A stretch of DNA of 64,000 nt from Zunongwangia sp. ESRF-bin46 (lineage in GTDB: Bacteria; Bacteroidota; Bacteroidia; Flavobacteriales; Flavobacteriaceae): assembly GCA_002631855.1 (NCBI GenBank), contig NTLF01000014.1:124001-188000 (forward strand), in the 5' to 3' direction. Below are positions 25,669-36,300 of this stretch, in pieces. A program made the position numbers and the translations under genes. The notes beneath the pieces are model-generated. The model saw only the letters and a list, made by a program, of their open reading frames with translations. It had not been told where the DNA came from and searched no databases. Within the stretch, counting starts at the first letter, position 1. Every line of letters begins with the position of its first letter.

Positions 25669-28416
25669 TTATTTTTTGTTAGTATCAAAAACGCTTTCAA
25701 TTACTTTTTGATGACGTTGCTTAGACCGAACACTACTTCCTGAAGCAGGAGCCGCATACATTTTTCGGCTACACACCCTAAAGTTGCGTGCTTCTTCAAA
25801 ATGCATTAATATATGCGAGTAAGCTCCCATATTTTTAGGCTCTTCTTGCGCCCAAACAACATCTTTTGCGTTTTTATATTTTTTCATTAATTTCTTCATC
25901 TGCTCGGTTGGTAACGGGAATAACTGTTCTACTCGTACCAAAGCAACATCGTCACGTTTTTCTTCTTCTTTAACTTCTAAAAGGTCGTAATAAAATTTAC
26001 CAGTTACAAATACCAGCGTTTTTACTTTTGAAGCCTTTGCTTCTGGATCGTCAATTACCATTTGGAAAGTTCCATTGGCCAATTCTTCTTTGGTTGAAAC
26101 CACTTTTGAATGACGCAACAAACTTTTAGGTGTAAATACAATTAATGGTTTACGATAATCTACTTTCATTTGTCTTCTAAGCAAATGGTAAAAGTTTGCT
26201 GGTGTAGTACAGTCTGCCACAAACATATTGTCTTTGGCACACATTTGTAAATAACGCTCCATTCTTGCCGAAGAGTGCTCCGCGCCTTGCCCTTCGTACC
26301 CGTGAGGCAATAACATCACCAACCCATTTTGCAGCTTCCATTTATCTTCTGCTGATGAAATGTACTGATCTATCATTATTTGTGCCCCGTTACTGAAGTC
26401 ACCAAATTGTGCCTCCCAAATACATAATGTAATTGGGCTTGCCATGGCGTAACCATAATCGAAACCAACTACTCCATATTCAGATAACAGAGAGTTGTAT
26501 ATATAAAAATGAGCTTGTTCATCATTTAACTGATTGAGCAGCACTACTTCTTCTTCATTTTCTTCAGCTTTAATCACTGCATGCCTGTGAGAGAACGTTC
26601 CTCTTTCTACATCTTGTCCAGTCATACGAACATCGTGTCCTTCTGCCAGTAATGTCCCATAAGCCAACAACTCACCCATTGCCCAATCCAGCTTATTATC
26701 TTCAAAGTACATTTTATTTCGTGCTTTGATTAGCTTGGATACTTTACGAAGGAATTTTTTATCCTCAGGAAGTTTCGTAATAACTTCGGCAATTTCTGTC
26801 ATTTTATCAAGATCGAAAGTAGTATCCACTTCTTCCATCATCTTGTCTTCTTCTGCATACGTATAACCTTCCCATTCCTCTTGCATAATGGCACTGATTT
26901 CCGTTTTCTCTTCTTTACGGGAATCCTCAAGGTTCTCCTCTAACTTATTTTTATATTCTTCTTCTAATTTTTTAGTGTACTCTTTATCTATTACCCCTTC
27001 TTTAATCAACTTTTCTGAATAGATATCACGAGGGTTTTGGTGTTTTGATATTGCTTTATACAATTTTGGCTGTGTAAACTTAGGCTCATCACCTTCGTTA
27101 TGTCCATATTTTCTATACCCCAATAAATCAATAAACACATCGTGTTTAAACTTCATCCTAAACTCTAATGCAAAAAGCATCGCATGTACTACAGCTTCTA
27201 CATCGTCAGCATTTACGTGAAGTACAGGTGAAAGCGTCACTTTTGCGACATCGGTACAATACGTTGATGAACGACCATCAAGGTAATTTGTGGTAAAACC
27301 AACTTGATTATTTACAACGATGTGAATAGTCCCTTGGGTTTTATAACCTTCCAATTGTGCCATTTGTACAATTTCGTACACAATACCTTGTCCTGCAATA
27401 GCAGCATCCCCGTGCACTACAATTGGTAATACCTTTTCTGGGTTTTCTAAGTGATGATCATCTTGTTTTGCACGCGCAATACCTTGAACCACAGCTCCGA
27501 CCGTTTCAAGATGTGAAGGGTTTGGTGCTATATTAAGGTTAATTTCTTTACCGCTATCGGTTTTTCTTTTAGAAGTCCAACCTAAGTGGTATTTAACGTC
27601 ACCGTCAAAAACAACTTGTTCGTAATCTTTCCCATCAAACTCACTGAAAATATCTTTTGCACTTTTACCAAAAATATTGGTTAAGGTACTCAAACGCCCG
27701 CGGTGCGCCATCCCCATTACAAATTCTTCAACTCCTTTTTCCGCTGCACCCTCAATTAATGCATCTAAACCAGGAATTAAACTTTCCCCGCCTTCCAGTG
27801 AAAAACGTTTTTGACCAACATATTTTGTATGTAAAAAACTTTCAAAAGCGACGGCTTCGTTTAGTTTTTTAAGAATATGCTTCTTTTTGTCTTCTGAAAA
27901 TTTTGGCTGATTTTCATTAACATTTAACTTATCTTGAATCCATTGTATTTCTTCCGGCTTCCGAATATACATATATTCAATCCCTATAGAATCGCAATAG
28001 ATCTTATTAAGGTGACTTATAATCTCCTCTAATGTCGTTTCTCCAATACCAAGTATTTCACCCGCTTTAAAAGAAGTTTGAAGATCATCTTGCGATAACC
28101 CGAAGTTTTCAATATCAAGCTTAGGCTCATATTTCCTTCTTTCCCGAACTGGGTTTGTTCTAGTAAAAAGATGTCCTCGTGATCGGTATGCATCAATTAA
28201 CTTGATTACCTGAAATTCTTTAAAATACCCTTCAGGTATTTCACCATTTTGTTCAATACCGAGTGCTTCCAGTGATCCGTTTTCTATTCCAAAGTCGAAA
28301 CCTTGAAAAAAGGCACGCCAACTGGGTTCTACACTATCTGGGTATTGCAAGTATTTATCGTAAAGTTCTGCGATGTACGAAGGATGTACCGCATTTAGAA
28401 AAGAATATCTATCCAT
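25669..28416 (-). CDS. sucA: 2-oxoglutarate dehydrogenase E1 component
   Basis: A 915-residue thiamine-diphosphate enzyme that decarboxylates 2-oxoglutarate and passes succinyl to E2. Seen are the N-terminal E1o-type segment (YLQYPDSVEPSWRAFFQGF), MGMAHRGRLSTLTN, the ThDP motif around GDAAIAGQGIVYE to NNQVGFTT, and the transketolase-like C-terminal half (PHGYEGQGAEHSSAR). Length is normal. A minus-strand -7 TATTTTTG (28461-28454) lies 37 bp before the start. Confidence 0.97.
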   Translation of the reverse strand: MDRYSFLNAVHPSYIAELYDKYLQYPDSVEPSWRAFFQGFDFGIENGSLEALGIEQNGEIPEGYFKEFQVIKLIDAYRSRGHLFTRTNPVRERRKYEPKLDIENFGLSQDDLQTSFKAGEILGIGETTLEEIISHLNKIYCDSIGIEYMYIRKPEEIQWIQDKLNVNENQPKFSEDKKKHILKKLNEAVAFESFLHTKYVGQKRFSLEGGESLIPGLDALIEGAAEKGVEEFVMGMAHRGRLSTLTNIFGKSAKDIFSEFDGKDYEQVVFDGDVKYHLGWTSKRKTDSGKEINLNIAPNPSHLETVGAVVQGIARAKQDDHHLENPEKVLPIVVHGDAAIAGQGIVYEIVQMAQLEGYKTQGTIHIVVNNQVGFTTNYLDGRSSTYCTDVAKVTLSPVLHVNADDVEAVVHAMLFALEFRMKFKHDVFIDLLGYRKYGHNEGDEPKFTQPKLYKAISKHQNPRDIYSEKLIKEGVIDKEYTKKLEEEYKNKLEENLEDSRKEEKTEISAIMQEEWEGYTYAEEDKMMEEVDTTFDLDKMTEIAEVITKLPEDKKFLRKVSKLIKARNKMYFEDNKLDWAMGELLAYGTLLAEGHDVRMTGQDVERGTFSHRHAVIKAEENEEEVVLLNQLNDEQAHFYIYNSLLSEYGVVGFDYGYAMASPITLCIWEAQFGDFSNGAQIMIDQYISSAEDKWKLQNGLVMLLPHGYEGQGAEHSSARMERYLQMCAKDNMFVADCTTPANFYHLLRRQMKVDYRKPLIVFTPKSLLRHSKVVSTKEELANGTFQMVIDDPEAKASKVKTLVFVTGKFYYDLLEVKEEEKRDDVALVRVEQLFPLPTEQMKKLMKKYKNAKDVVWAQEEPKNMGAYSHILMHFEEARNFRVCSRKMYAAPASGSSVRSKQRHQKVIESVFDTNKK

Positions 28417-28453
28417 AATTGGAATACAAGGGGTTTCATTTTATAAAACGGTA

Positions 28454-28461
28454 CAAAAATA
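28454..28461 (-). promoter_or_regulatory. -7 promoter element for sucA-odhB
   Basis: On the minus strand TATTTTTG matches TAnnTTTG exactly, 37 bp before the sucA ATG. Confidence 0.5.
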
Positions 28462-28530
28462 CAACAATTACAATAAATAGGCGATTGTAATACGTATATT
28501 TATACCGTTTGAAATCTTAAATATTTCCTA

Positions 28531-29058
28531 ATGAAAAAGGCCTGCTTGACCATTTTAACTAGTTCTATTTTATTCTTTTCAAATCTAAGTTTCGGGCAGA
28601 TTGGTGTTCAGGCGCAACCTAAAAACAATTTTTGGGACCATGTTCGCTTTGGTGGCGGATTAGGCGTAAGCTTTGGCAATGGCTACTTTAGCGGAACAAT
28701 CTCTCCCAGTGCGATTTATGATTTTAACCGTTATTTTAGTATGGGGCCAGCCTTGCAGTTTAGTTATCAATCTGGTAATAATTTTAACACTACGCTTTAT
28801 GGTGCCAGTTTAATCACCCTTTTCAACCCCATTCCAGAAATACAGCTTTCAGCTGAACTAGAACAGCTAAGAGTTAACCAAACTATTGAATTGGAAGGTG
28901 GGAATTTTGAAGACAAATTCTGGAATACAGCTCTCTTTACCGGTGTTGGCTACAGAAACGGAAGCGTAACAATTGGAGTGAGATACAATGTGCTTTTTAA
29001 AGATGATGAAGACATTTACACTACGGCTTGGTCACCGTTTGTCCGCTTTTATTTTTAG
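28531..29058 (+). CDS. Outer-membrane beta-barrel protein next to sucA
   Basis: A 175-residue exported protein: signal peptide (LTILTSSILFFSNLSFGQ), then alternating aromatic strands (FGGGLGVSFGNGYFSGTISPS) ending in WSPFVRFYF, typical of a small eight-strand barrel. Relatives in flavobacterial genomes often carry the label alpha-ketoglutarate decarboxylase (from memory), which seems to have been copied from the neighbour sucA. Nothing here resembles a decarboxylase. Function unknown. Confidence 0.75.
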   Translation: MKKACLTILTSSILFFSNLSFGQIGVQAQPKNNFWDHVRFGGGLGVSFGNGYFSGTISPSAIYDFNRYFSMGPALQFSYQSGNNFNTTLYGASLITLFNPIPEIQLSAELEQLRVNQTIELEGGNFEDKFWNTALFTGVGYRNGSVTIGVRYNVLFKDDEDIYTTAWSPFVRFYF

Positions 29059-29062
29059 GATT

Positions 29063-30037
29063 TTAAAACGTCCGCTTCATAAGCCACTCCCCAAATTCCC
29101 GAAGTTCAATTTTCTTTTCTTCTGAAATTTTAATCTGGCCCAAAAATTCATTGGCTTTCTTGGTGTATTTTGAAATTTCAGCTTGTGTTTTTTCCGCAGC
29201 ACCCGAGTCCTTAAATATTCGTGTTACCGCTTCAATTTTACCAAAGGGACTTTTTGGGTTGATGGTATATAAATGTTCTAACTCCTCTGCTTGTAATGTT
29301 TCACTACTTTTTAAAGCCGTTAAGTACAAAAATGTTTTTTTGTTTTCAATTATATCACCACCCACTTGTTTTCCAAACGATTCCGGGTTTCCAAAGACGT
29401 CTAAGTAATCATCTTGCAATTGAAAAGCAATTCCCAGGTTTCTGCCAAATTTATACATGTTTTCTTTACAACTTTCTGAAGCTCCAGCAACAATTGCCCC
29501 CATTTTCATAGCAGCCCCCAATAGAACAGCCGTTTTATAATCTATCATTTTAATGTACTCATCGATAGTTACATCGTCTCGGTCTTCAAAATCAACATCG
29601 TACTGTTGCCCTTCGCACACTTCAATAGCTGTTTTACTGAAAAGCTTTGCCAATTCCCTAAAAAGTTCAGGTTCATATTCTTCAAATAGCTGATATGCTA
29701 AAATTAGCATCGCATCACCTGACAGTATTCCCGTATTGATGTCCCATCTTTCATGCACGGTTTCTTTTCCACGTCGCAGTGGCGCATTATCCATAATATC
29801 ATCATGAATCAATGAAAAATTATGAAACAGCTCTATAGCTAAGGCTGCAGGCATGGCTTTTTTAAAATCTGTACCAAAAAAATCGCATGTCAACAAGGTT
29901 AAGATTGGGCGCAAACGCTTTCCACCAATATTAACAATGTACTGAATAGGCTCATACAACTGCTCAGGTTCTTTTATTTGTACCGTTTTCTTTAATTCCC
30001 CGGCGAGCGTAGTGTTGTATTTTTTGAGTAATTCCAT
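29063..30037 (-). CDS. Polyprenyl diphosphate synthase (short-chain type)
   Basis: A 324-residue trans-isoprenyl diphosphate synthase that condenses isopentenyl diphosphate with allylic substrates. The first Asp-rich motif is LIHDDIMDNAPLRRG and the second QLQDDYLDVFG. The residue five before the first Asp-rich motif is Phe (FSLIHDD), usual in C15-C20 producers, so farnesyl/geranylgeranyl product is likely (inference). Start at the ATG of MELLKKYN is preferred over a 10-residue upstream extension. Convergent with the barrel gene, 4 bp apart. Confidence 0.88.
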   Translation of the reverse strand: MELLKKYNTTLAGELKKTVQIKEPEQLYEPIQYIVNIGGKRLRPILTLLTCDFFGTDFKKAMPAALAIELFHNFSLIHDDIMDNAPLRRGKETVHERWDINTGILSGDAMLILAYQLFEEYEPELFRELAKLFSKTAIEVCEGQQYDVDFEDRDDVTIDEYIKMIDYKTAVLLGAAMKMGAIVAGASESCKENMYKFGRNLGIAFQLQDDYLDVFGNPESFGKQVGGDIIENKKTFLYLTALKSSETLQAEELEHLYTINPKSPFGKIEAVTRIFKDSGAAEKTQAEISKYTKKANEFLGQIKISEEKKIELREFGEWLMKRTF

Positions 30038-30168
30038 GATGCTGAAAAATTTGCCGCTAAAATACAAGTTGCCGAATAAACTGCTGCCTTAAAACTTAAA
30101 AAAGTTGACATCTTCTCTTTTTTGTGAAATTGAAATGTTAAATAATCGTAAAACTTTGGAAACTTTTT

Positions 30169-30199
30169 TTGTTCTTAGAGTTTCCTTTCTATATCTTTG
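30169..30199 (+). promoter_or_regulatory. Promoter of the tetR-efflux operon
   Basis: A -33 TTG (30169-30171) and a perfect -7 TATCTTTG (30192-30199) are spaced by 20 bp. The ATG at 30209 is only 9 bp after the -7 element, so the transcript should be leaderless or nearly so. Confidence 0.75.
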
Positions 30200-30208
30200 C
30201 ATCGAATT

Positions 30209-30814
30209 ATGAAGGAAAAGATTATTATAAAAGCAGCAGAAATGTTCCTCTCACTTGGTTTTAAAAGTGTTACAATGGATGATATATCCAACGAAATGGG
30301 CATTTCAAAAAAAACTATATACACCCATTTTAAAAACAAGACAGAGCTTGTTAAAGAATCTGTATTAAGTGTTTTTGAAGGTATTTCTTGTGGTATTGAC
30401 AATATACTATTAGAGAATAAAGATCCAATTGAAGAATTATACGAAATTAAAAAATTCGTAATGCTTCGATTAAAAGATGAGAAATCATCACCACAATACC
30501 AACTTCAGAAATATTATCCTGAAATATACGCTATGATTAAGGCAAAAAAATATACGAATATGGCAGAATGCACTGTCGAAAACTTAAAACGGGGTGTTGA
30601 GAAAGGGGTTTACAGGAAAAACATAGATGTCGATTTTATTTCAAACCTCTATTTTTCCGGTATCGATAGTATCAATGACGAAACTCTTTTTCCAGCTTCT
30701 CAATTTTCAAAAACGCAATTAATGGAAGATTATCTGGAGTATCATTTACGTGGCATTGTAACCCCGAAAGGGCTGCAAACACTCAATAAATTTATTAACG
30801 AGAATTCAAATTAA
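30209..30814 (+). CDS. TetR/AcrR family transcriptional regulator
   Basis: A 201-residue regulator with an N-terminal TetR helix-turn-helix (FKSVTMDDISNEMGISKKTI and YTHFKNKTELVKESV) and a helical ligand-binding domain. It begins the efflux operon and overlaps the TolC gene by one base (TAATG), so it most likely represses its own operon in response to a pump substrate. The start at ATG 30209 is chosen because the upstream TTG at 30197 lies inside the promoter. Confidence 0.92.
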   Translation: MKEKIIIKAAEMFLSLGFKSVTMDDISNEMGISKKTIYTHFKNKTELVKESVLSVFEGISCGIDNILLENKDPIEELYEIKKFVMLRLKDEKSSPQYQLQKYYPEIYAMIKAKKYTNMAECTVENLKRGVEKGVYRKNIDVDFISNLYFSGIDSINDETLFPASQFSKTQLMEDYLEYHLRGIVTPKGLQTLNKFINENSN

Positions 30815-32187
30815 TGAAAAAACATATTTTTTTAATTGCTTTTTCCCTTTGTGCTATTTTAGTAAACGCACAAGACTCAACTCAAGTTGAAAAGCGAACC
30901 TTCACTTTAGAAGAAGCCATCTTGTATGGTCTTGACAATGGGTATAATTCGCGTATTGCTAAAAAAGACGTTGCCATTGCTTTAAAGCAAAAGTGGGAAA
31001 TTATTGCGCAAGGTTTACCACAAATTAGTGGAGATGCGAACTATAACAACAACCTCAAACAACCTGTAACCTTGATACCTGGTGAAGTTGCTGGAGGGGA
31101 ACCTGGAACTTTTGTCCCAGTTACATTTGGAACGAAGCATAGTGTAAATGCAACCGGAACTTGGAACCAATTGATTTTTGACGGTTCCTATATTGTAGGA
31201 GTTCAGTCTGCAAAAACATTATTGCAAATTTCTGAAAACGCAAAAGTTAAAACCGACTTAGAGGTTAAAAAAGCAATAACTGATGCCTACGGAAATGTAC
31301 TGCTAGCAACCGAAAGTGTAGAAATCTTAAAGAAAAATGTCGCTACTGTTCAAAAAAACCTAAGTGATACCCGAAAGATTTTCGAAAACGGATTAGCTGA
31401 AGAAGAGGACGCAGAACAACTGGAAATTACCCTTTTAAATTTAGAGGCAAACCTCAACAATTCTATTCGCATGCAATCTATTGCCTACGATATGCTAAAA
31501 GTAACGATGGGAATTCCTGTTGAAGATGAAATTACTGTAACAGACAACCTAAGTGAACTTAGCGAGGAAAATTTCAACTTATTACTTCTTTCAAAAGAAA
31601 TTAATGTTGAAGAAAATATTGATTACCGCATTGCTGAAGACCAAGCTAACCTGTCGGAAGTTGAAGTTAAGCTTGAAAAAAGTAAAGCACTACCTACCCT
31701 TTCTGCATTTGTTAATTATGGTGTTGCAGGTTATAGTGATGAATTTACATTTTTTGATAGCAACCAAGAGTATTTTACACAATCCGTTTTGGGTGTAAAT
31801 TTAAGCATCCCTATTTTCAGTAGTGGTATGCGAAGTGCAAAAACAGCACAAAAACAAATAGCTTTTGAACAAGCAAAACTAGAGTTAGAGCAAACTAAAA
31901 ATCAAGTAAAACTTGAAATGGCAAATGCTCGTAATGAATATCAATTCGCACTAGAAAATTACGAAAACAAAGAACGTAACTTAGAGTTAGCAGAGCGTAT
32001 TGAAAAGAAAAACAGCATTAAATTTTTTGAAGGAATTGCAACCAGTTTCGAGCTAAGCGAAGCACAACAGCAACTCTTTCAAGCTCAACAAGATTATTTA
32101 CAAGCTATGCTAGAAGTAATAAATACAAAAGCCGAGCTTGAAAACTTACTGGACACAACAAAATATCCTGATAACGAAGACAACTAA
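30814..32187 (+). CDS. TolC family outer-membrane efflux protein
   Basis: A 457-residue exported protein with signal peptide (FLIAFSLCAILVNAQ), two OEP repeats rich in long alpha-helical heptads (coiled-coil tunnel) and short barrel segments such as TKHSVNATGTWNQLIFDGSY. It forms the outer-membrane exit duct of the tripartite pump encoded by this and the next two genes. Confidence 0.93.
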   Translation: MKKHIFLIAFSLCAILVNAQDSTQVEKRTFTLEEAILYGLDNGYNSRIAKKDVAIALKQKWEIIAQGLPQISGDANYNNNLKQPVTLIPGEVAGGEPGTFVPVTFGTKHSVNATGTWNQLIFDGSYIVGVQSAKTLLQISENAKVKTDLEVKKAITDAYGNVLLATESVEILKKNVATVQKNLSDTRKIFENGLAEEEDAEQLEITLLNLEANLNNSIRMQSIAYDMLKVTMGIPVEDEITVTDNLSELSEENFNLLLLSKEINVEENIDYRIAEDQANLSEVEVKLEKSKALPTLSAFVNYGVAGYSDEFTFFDSNQEYFTQSVLGVNLSIPIFSSGMRSAKTAQKQIAFEQAKLELEQTKNQVKLEMANARNEYQFALENYENKERNLELAERIEKKNSIKFFEGIATSFELSEAQQQLFQAQQDYLQAMLEVINTKAELENLLDTTKYPDNEDN

Positions 32188-32211
32188 AAAAACACAGCAA
32201 CCTATACAATT

Positions 32212-33372
32212 ATGAAAAAGTTTATATACCTATTACTAATCACTATTACAGTAGCTTCCTGTGGTAACAAAGAAGGCTCTGTAGATTCACTTATAGAAAA
32301 CGGCAATCTTTCTGAAATAAAAGCCAAAAAAGCTGAGCTTTCTACCCAACAAAAAGAATTGAAGGCCAAAATAGATAAGCTTAATACGTTTATTGAAAAA
32401 GAAGAAAAACACGATCGCGCACTTTTAGTGAGTACTGAAAAAGTAAACGATACTGTTTTTAAACATTTTGTTGAAGTACAAGGAAATGTAGAAACCGATC
32501 AAAACATTATTATTTACCCAGAGTTTTCAGGAATTTTAACTAGGGTGTATGTTAATGAAGGACAACGTGTTTCAAAAGGACAAAGATTGGCCAAGATTGA
32601 TGATGGTGGACTTTCCAGTCAGTTAGCACAACAAGAAACGCAAGTTGCTTTGGCAAAAACAACTTTTGAGCGTCAACAGAGATTGTGGGATCAAAAAATT
32701 GGTTCAGAAATTCAGTTTTTAGAAGCAAAAGCCAATTATGAAGCTGCCGATAAAGCGGCACAACAAATCCGTTCGCAATTAGCAAAAACAATTATTACTG
32801 CACCTTTTACGGGTGTTGTTGATAATGTTATTGCTGAGCAAGGTCAAGTGGTAAATCAAGGCCAGACTGAAGTTATTCGCTTGGTAAACCTTAGCGACAT
32901 GTATGTAAAAGCTTCCTTACCTGAAAATTACCTAAACAATATAAAAGTTGGTACCGAAGTAAATGTTCGTCTTTCTTCAATTGGAGAAGAATATGAAGGA
33001 ATCGTAAGACAAGTAGGTAATTACATAAATCCGGACAACAGAACTTTCGATGTAGAAATTGCCATTCCTAACAAAGATGAAAAAGTAAAACCAAACTTAA
33101 TTGCTACCGTAAAAGTAAACGATTACACTAGTGAAAATGCAATTACCATTCCTGAGAGTATTCTGCAGGAAAATTCACAGGGAGAAACCATTGCTTTTAT
33201 TTATGAGCCAGTAACCGACTCTACAGGAACCGCTAAACGCGTAATTTTAGAAACCGGACTTAATTACGACAATAAAATTGAAGTGAAAAGCGGCTTGAAA
33301 GATGGAGAAATTGTAATTGTGGAAGGAGCAAAAAGCGTTCGGGATGGCCAGAAAGTAACTACCAAAAACTAA
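32212..33372 (+). CDS. RND efflux periplasmic adaptor (membrane fusion protein), lipoprotein
   Basis: A 386-residue HlyD/AcrA-type adaptor. The N-terminus is a lipoprotein signal with lipobox VASC (LLLITITVASCGNK). It is followed by a coiled coil, a lipoyl-like half (GILTRVYVNEGQRVSKGQRL), a helical hairpin, the second lipoyl half (TIITAPFTGVVDNVIAEQGQ), and beta-barrel and membrane-proximal domains. It links the RND pump to the TolC duct. Confidence 0.93.
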   Translation: MKKFIYLLLITITVASCGNKEGSVDSLIENGNLSEIKAKKAELSTQQKELKAKIDKLNTFIEKEEKHDRALLVSTEKVNDTVFKHFVEVQGNVETDQNIIIYPEFSGILTRVYVNEGQRVSKGQRLAKIDDGGLSSQLAQQETQVALAKTTFERQQRLWDQKIGSEIQFLEAKANYEAADKAAQQIRSQLAKTIITAPFTGVVDNVIAEQGQVVNQGQTEVIRLVNLSDMYVKASLPENYLNNIKVGTEVNVRLSSIGEEYEGIVRQVGNYINPDNRTFDVEIAIPNKDEKVKPNLIATVKVNDYTSENAITIPESILQENSQGETIAFIYEPVTDSTGTAKRVILETGLNYDNKIEVKSGLKDGEIVIVEGAKSVRDGQKVTTKN

Positions 33373-33387
33373 ACAACCTATTGCACT

Positions 33388-36300
33388 ATGAGCAAGAACA
33401 CATATAAAGAATTTAGTATATCCTCTTGGGCTATTGACAATAAGATGACGGTGTATGTTATTATCGCCATCATCCTATTTTTAGGTGTATTTTCATACTA
33501 CACCATGCCCCGAGAGTCGTTTCCAGAGATTGTAGAAACGAAGATTTATGTAAGTTCCATTAACCCAGGAAACTCAGCAGAGGATGTTGAGAAATTTATT
33601 ACTGAACCCCTTGAAGAAGAATTTAACAATATAGGTGGCGTTCGTGAAATTACTTCAACCACGCTTCAAGATTACTCAATGGTAATTGTTGAGTTTGAAG
33701 AGGATGTTGAAATTCCAACCGCGAAACAACGTGTAAAAGACAAGGTAGATCAAGTAAAAGCTGAAACCACGTGGCCTACACTAGATAACGGAGCTAAAGT
33801 AGAGCCAAATGTTTTCGACTTAAACCTTTCTGAAGAACAACCTATCCTCAACATTAATTTAACGGGCGATTATCCTCTTCAGCAATTAAAGGATTATGCC
33901 GAATATCTTCAGGATAAAATTGAATTACTTCCACCTATTAAAGAAGCTACCATTCGCGGTGTAGAAGACAAGGAGGTTGAAATTGCAGTAGACATATATA
34001 AAATGACTGCTTCAAAAGTAAGTTTCAATGATATTATCAATGCTGTAAGAGGTGAAAATAACACTATTTCTGGTGGAAATGTTATTAGCAATGGAATTGA
34101 AAAAAACATCCGGATTCTTGGTGAAATAGAAAACCCGAAAGAACTTGAAAAAATAGTGGTAAAAAGAGATGGCGGAAATATTTTCCTAAAAGATATTGCC
34201 ACCATTAAATTTAAGGAAGAAGATCCCACCACATTTGCCCGTGAATATAACAACCCAGTAGTGATGCTCGATATTAAAAAGCGTGCCGGAAAAAACATGA
34301 TTGAGGCCGTTGAAAATATCAAAGAAATAATTGAAACTGAAGAAGAAAATTATTTACCGGAAGGGCTACATATTTCACTAACTAACGATCAATCTATAAA
34401 AACACAGAACCAAGTAAATGATTTAGTAAATAATATCATTTTTGGAGTAATTCTAGTGGTTCTAGTATTGATGTTTTTCTTAGGTTTTAGAAACGCATTA
34501 TTTGTTGGTTTTGCCATTCCGCTCTCCATGTTAATGTCTCTTTTTATCCTATCTTCATTAGGCTTTACCCTTAATACAATGGTATTGTTTGGTTTAGTAA
34601 TGGGGCTTGGTATGCTGGTAGATAATGGTATTGTTGTGGTAGAGAACGTATACTCTTTAATGAGTGAAGGTATGCCTCGAAAAAAAGCGGCTAAACAAGG
34701 TATGGGCGAAATTGCTTGGCCAATTATTGCTTCGACTGCCACCACATTAGCGGCTTTTTTCCCATTAGGATTATGGCCTGGACTTATTGGTAAGTTTATG
34801 ATTTATTTCCCAATAACACTTTCAGTCGTGTTAGGTTCTTCTTTATTTGTTGCACTAATTATTAATTCCATGCTTACTTCAAAATTCATGGAAACTGAAG
34901 AAGAATCATTAACTAAGAGAAAGTTAGTACGATGGAGCATGATTTTAGGAGGCGTTGGTGCTATTTTATTAATCGCTGGATTTGTATTAGATGTTGCTGG
35001 ACTTCGTGGAATAGGTAACTTAAGTATTCTTGCAGCAATTATGCTTTGGGTTTATAAGTACTTTTTAGCGGGAGCTGTAGAATATTTTCAGTTTAAATCA
35101 CTTAAGAGGTTAGAAAATTTCTACGAACGGTTTCTGAAATATGCGCTTCGCGGAAGAAAAGCATATGTGTTTTTCTTCGGAACTTTTGGCGTACTTATAT
35201 TTTCTTTTGTTTTGGTAGGGTTGGCACAACCCAACGTATTGTTTTTCCCTGAAAACGAACCCAACCAAATTATCACGTACATTGAATATCCGCAGGGAAC
35301 GGATATTCAAAAAACTAATAAGTTAACAAAGAAGATAGAAGACCAAGTTTACAGTGCCATTGAAAAATATGAAGATGAAGATGGGTATAACTTTATGGTC
35401 GAATCTGCTATTTCACAAGTTGGTGAAGGTGCCGGAAACCCTCAAACTGATGCCGGACAGTCTAATGAAATGCCTCACAAAGGAAAAATAACCCTTTCCA
35501 TGCGTGAATTTCAATACAGAAGAGGCGTAAAAAGTAGCACCGTTTTATCTGAAGTTCGAGATGCTGTAAAAGGTTTTCCCGGTGCATCAATAGTGGTTGA
35601 AAAAGATGCTGCTGGACCACCTGTAGGCTATCCAATTAACATTGAGCTAAGCGGTGAAGATTATGAAGAAATGCTTCGTGAAGCTGAAAACATGCGTAGC
35701 TATATTGAAAATCTTGGCATTGCCGGAATTGAAGAGCTTAAAATAGACGTAAATAAATCGAAGCCCGAAATGGATGTTCGTGTAGATCGTGAAAAAGCTG
35801 GTCAATTAGGGGTTTCAACTGCTGCCGTAGGGCAAACACTACGTCGTTCTATCTATGGGGAAGAGGTGTCAACGTATAAAGAAGGTGATGATGATTACCC
35901 CATAAATGTTCGTCTTGATGACCAATATAGATATGATGAAAGTGCCTTGTTTAATCAACCTGTTACGTTTAGAAACAACAGTGGACAATTAATACAAGTT
36001 CCTATTTCATCGTTGATTACAAAAAGCAATTCTTCCTCTTTTAGCTCGATTAAAAGGAAGGATTTAAAACGAGTGATTACACTTTATTCTAACGTTTTAG
36101 GAGGTTATAATGCTACTGAAATTGTAACCGAATTAAAAAGTGAGCTGGAAAATTACGAAATGCCACAAGACATAAATTATGCATTTACTGGAGAGCAAGA
36201 AGAACAAGCTGATAATATGAGCTTTCTACTCTTAGCTTTATTCTATGCAATGGGTGGTATTCTATTGATCTTAGTAGCACAATTTAACTCTTTATCAAAA

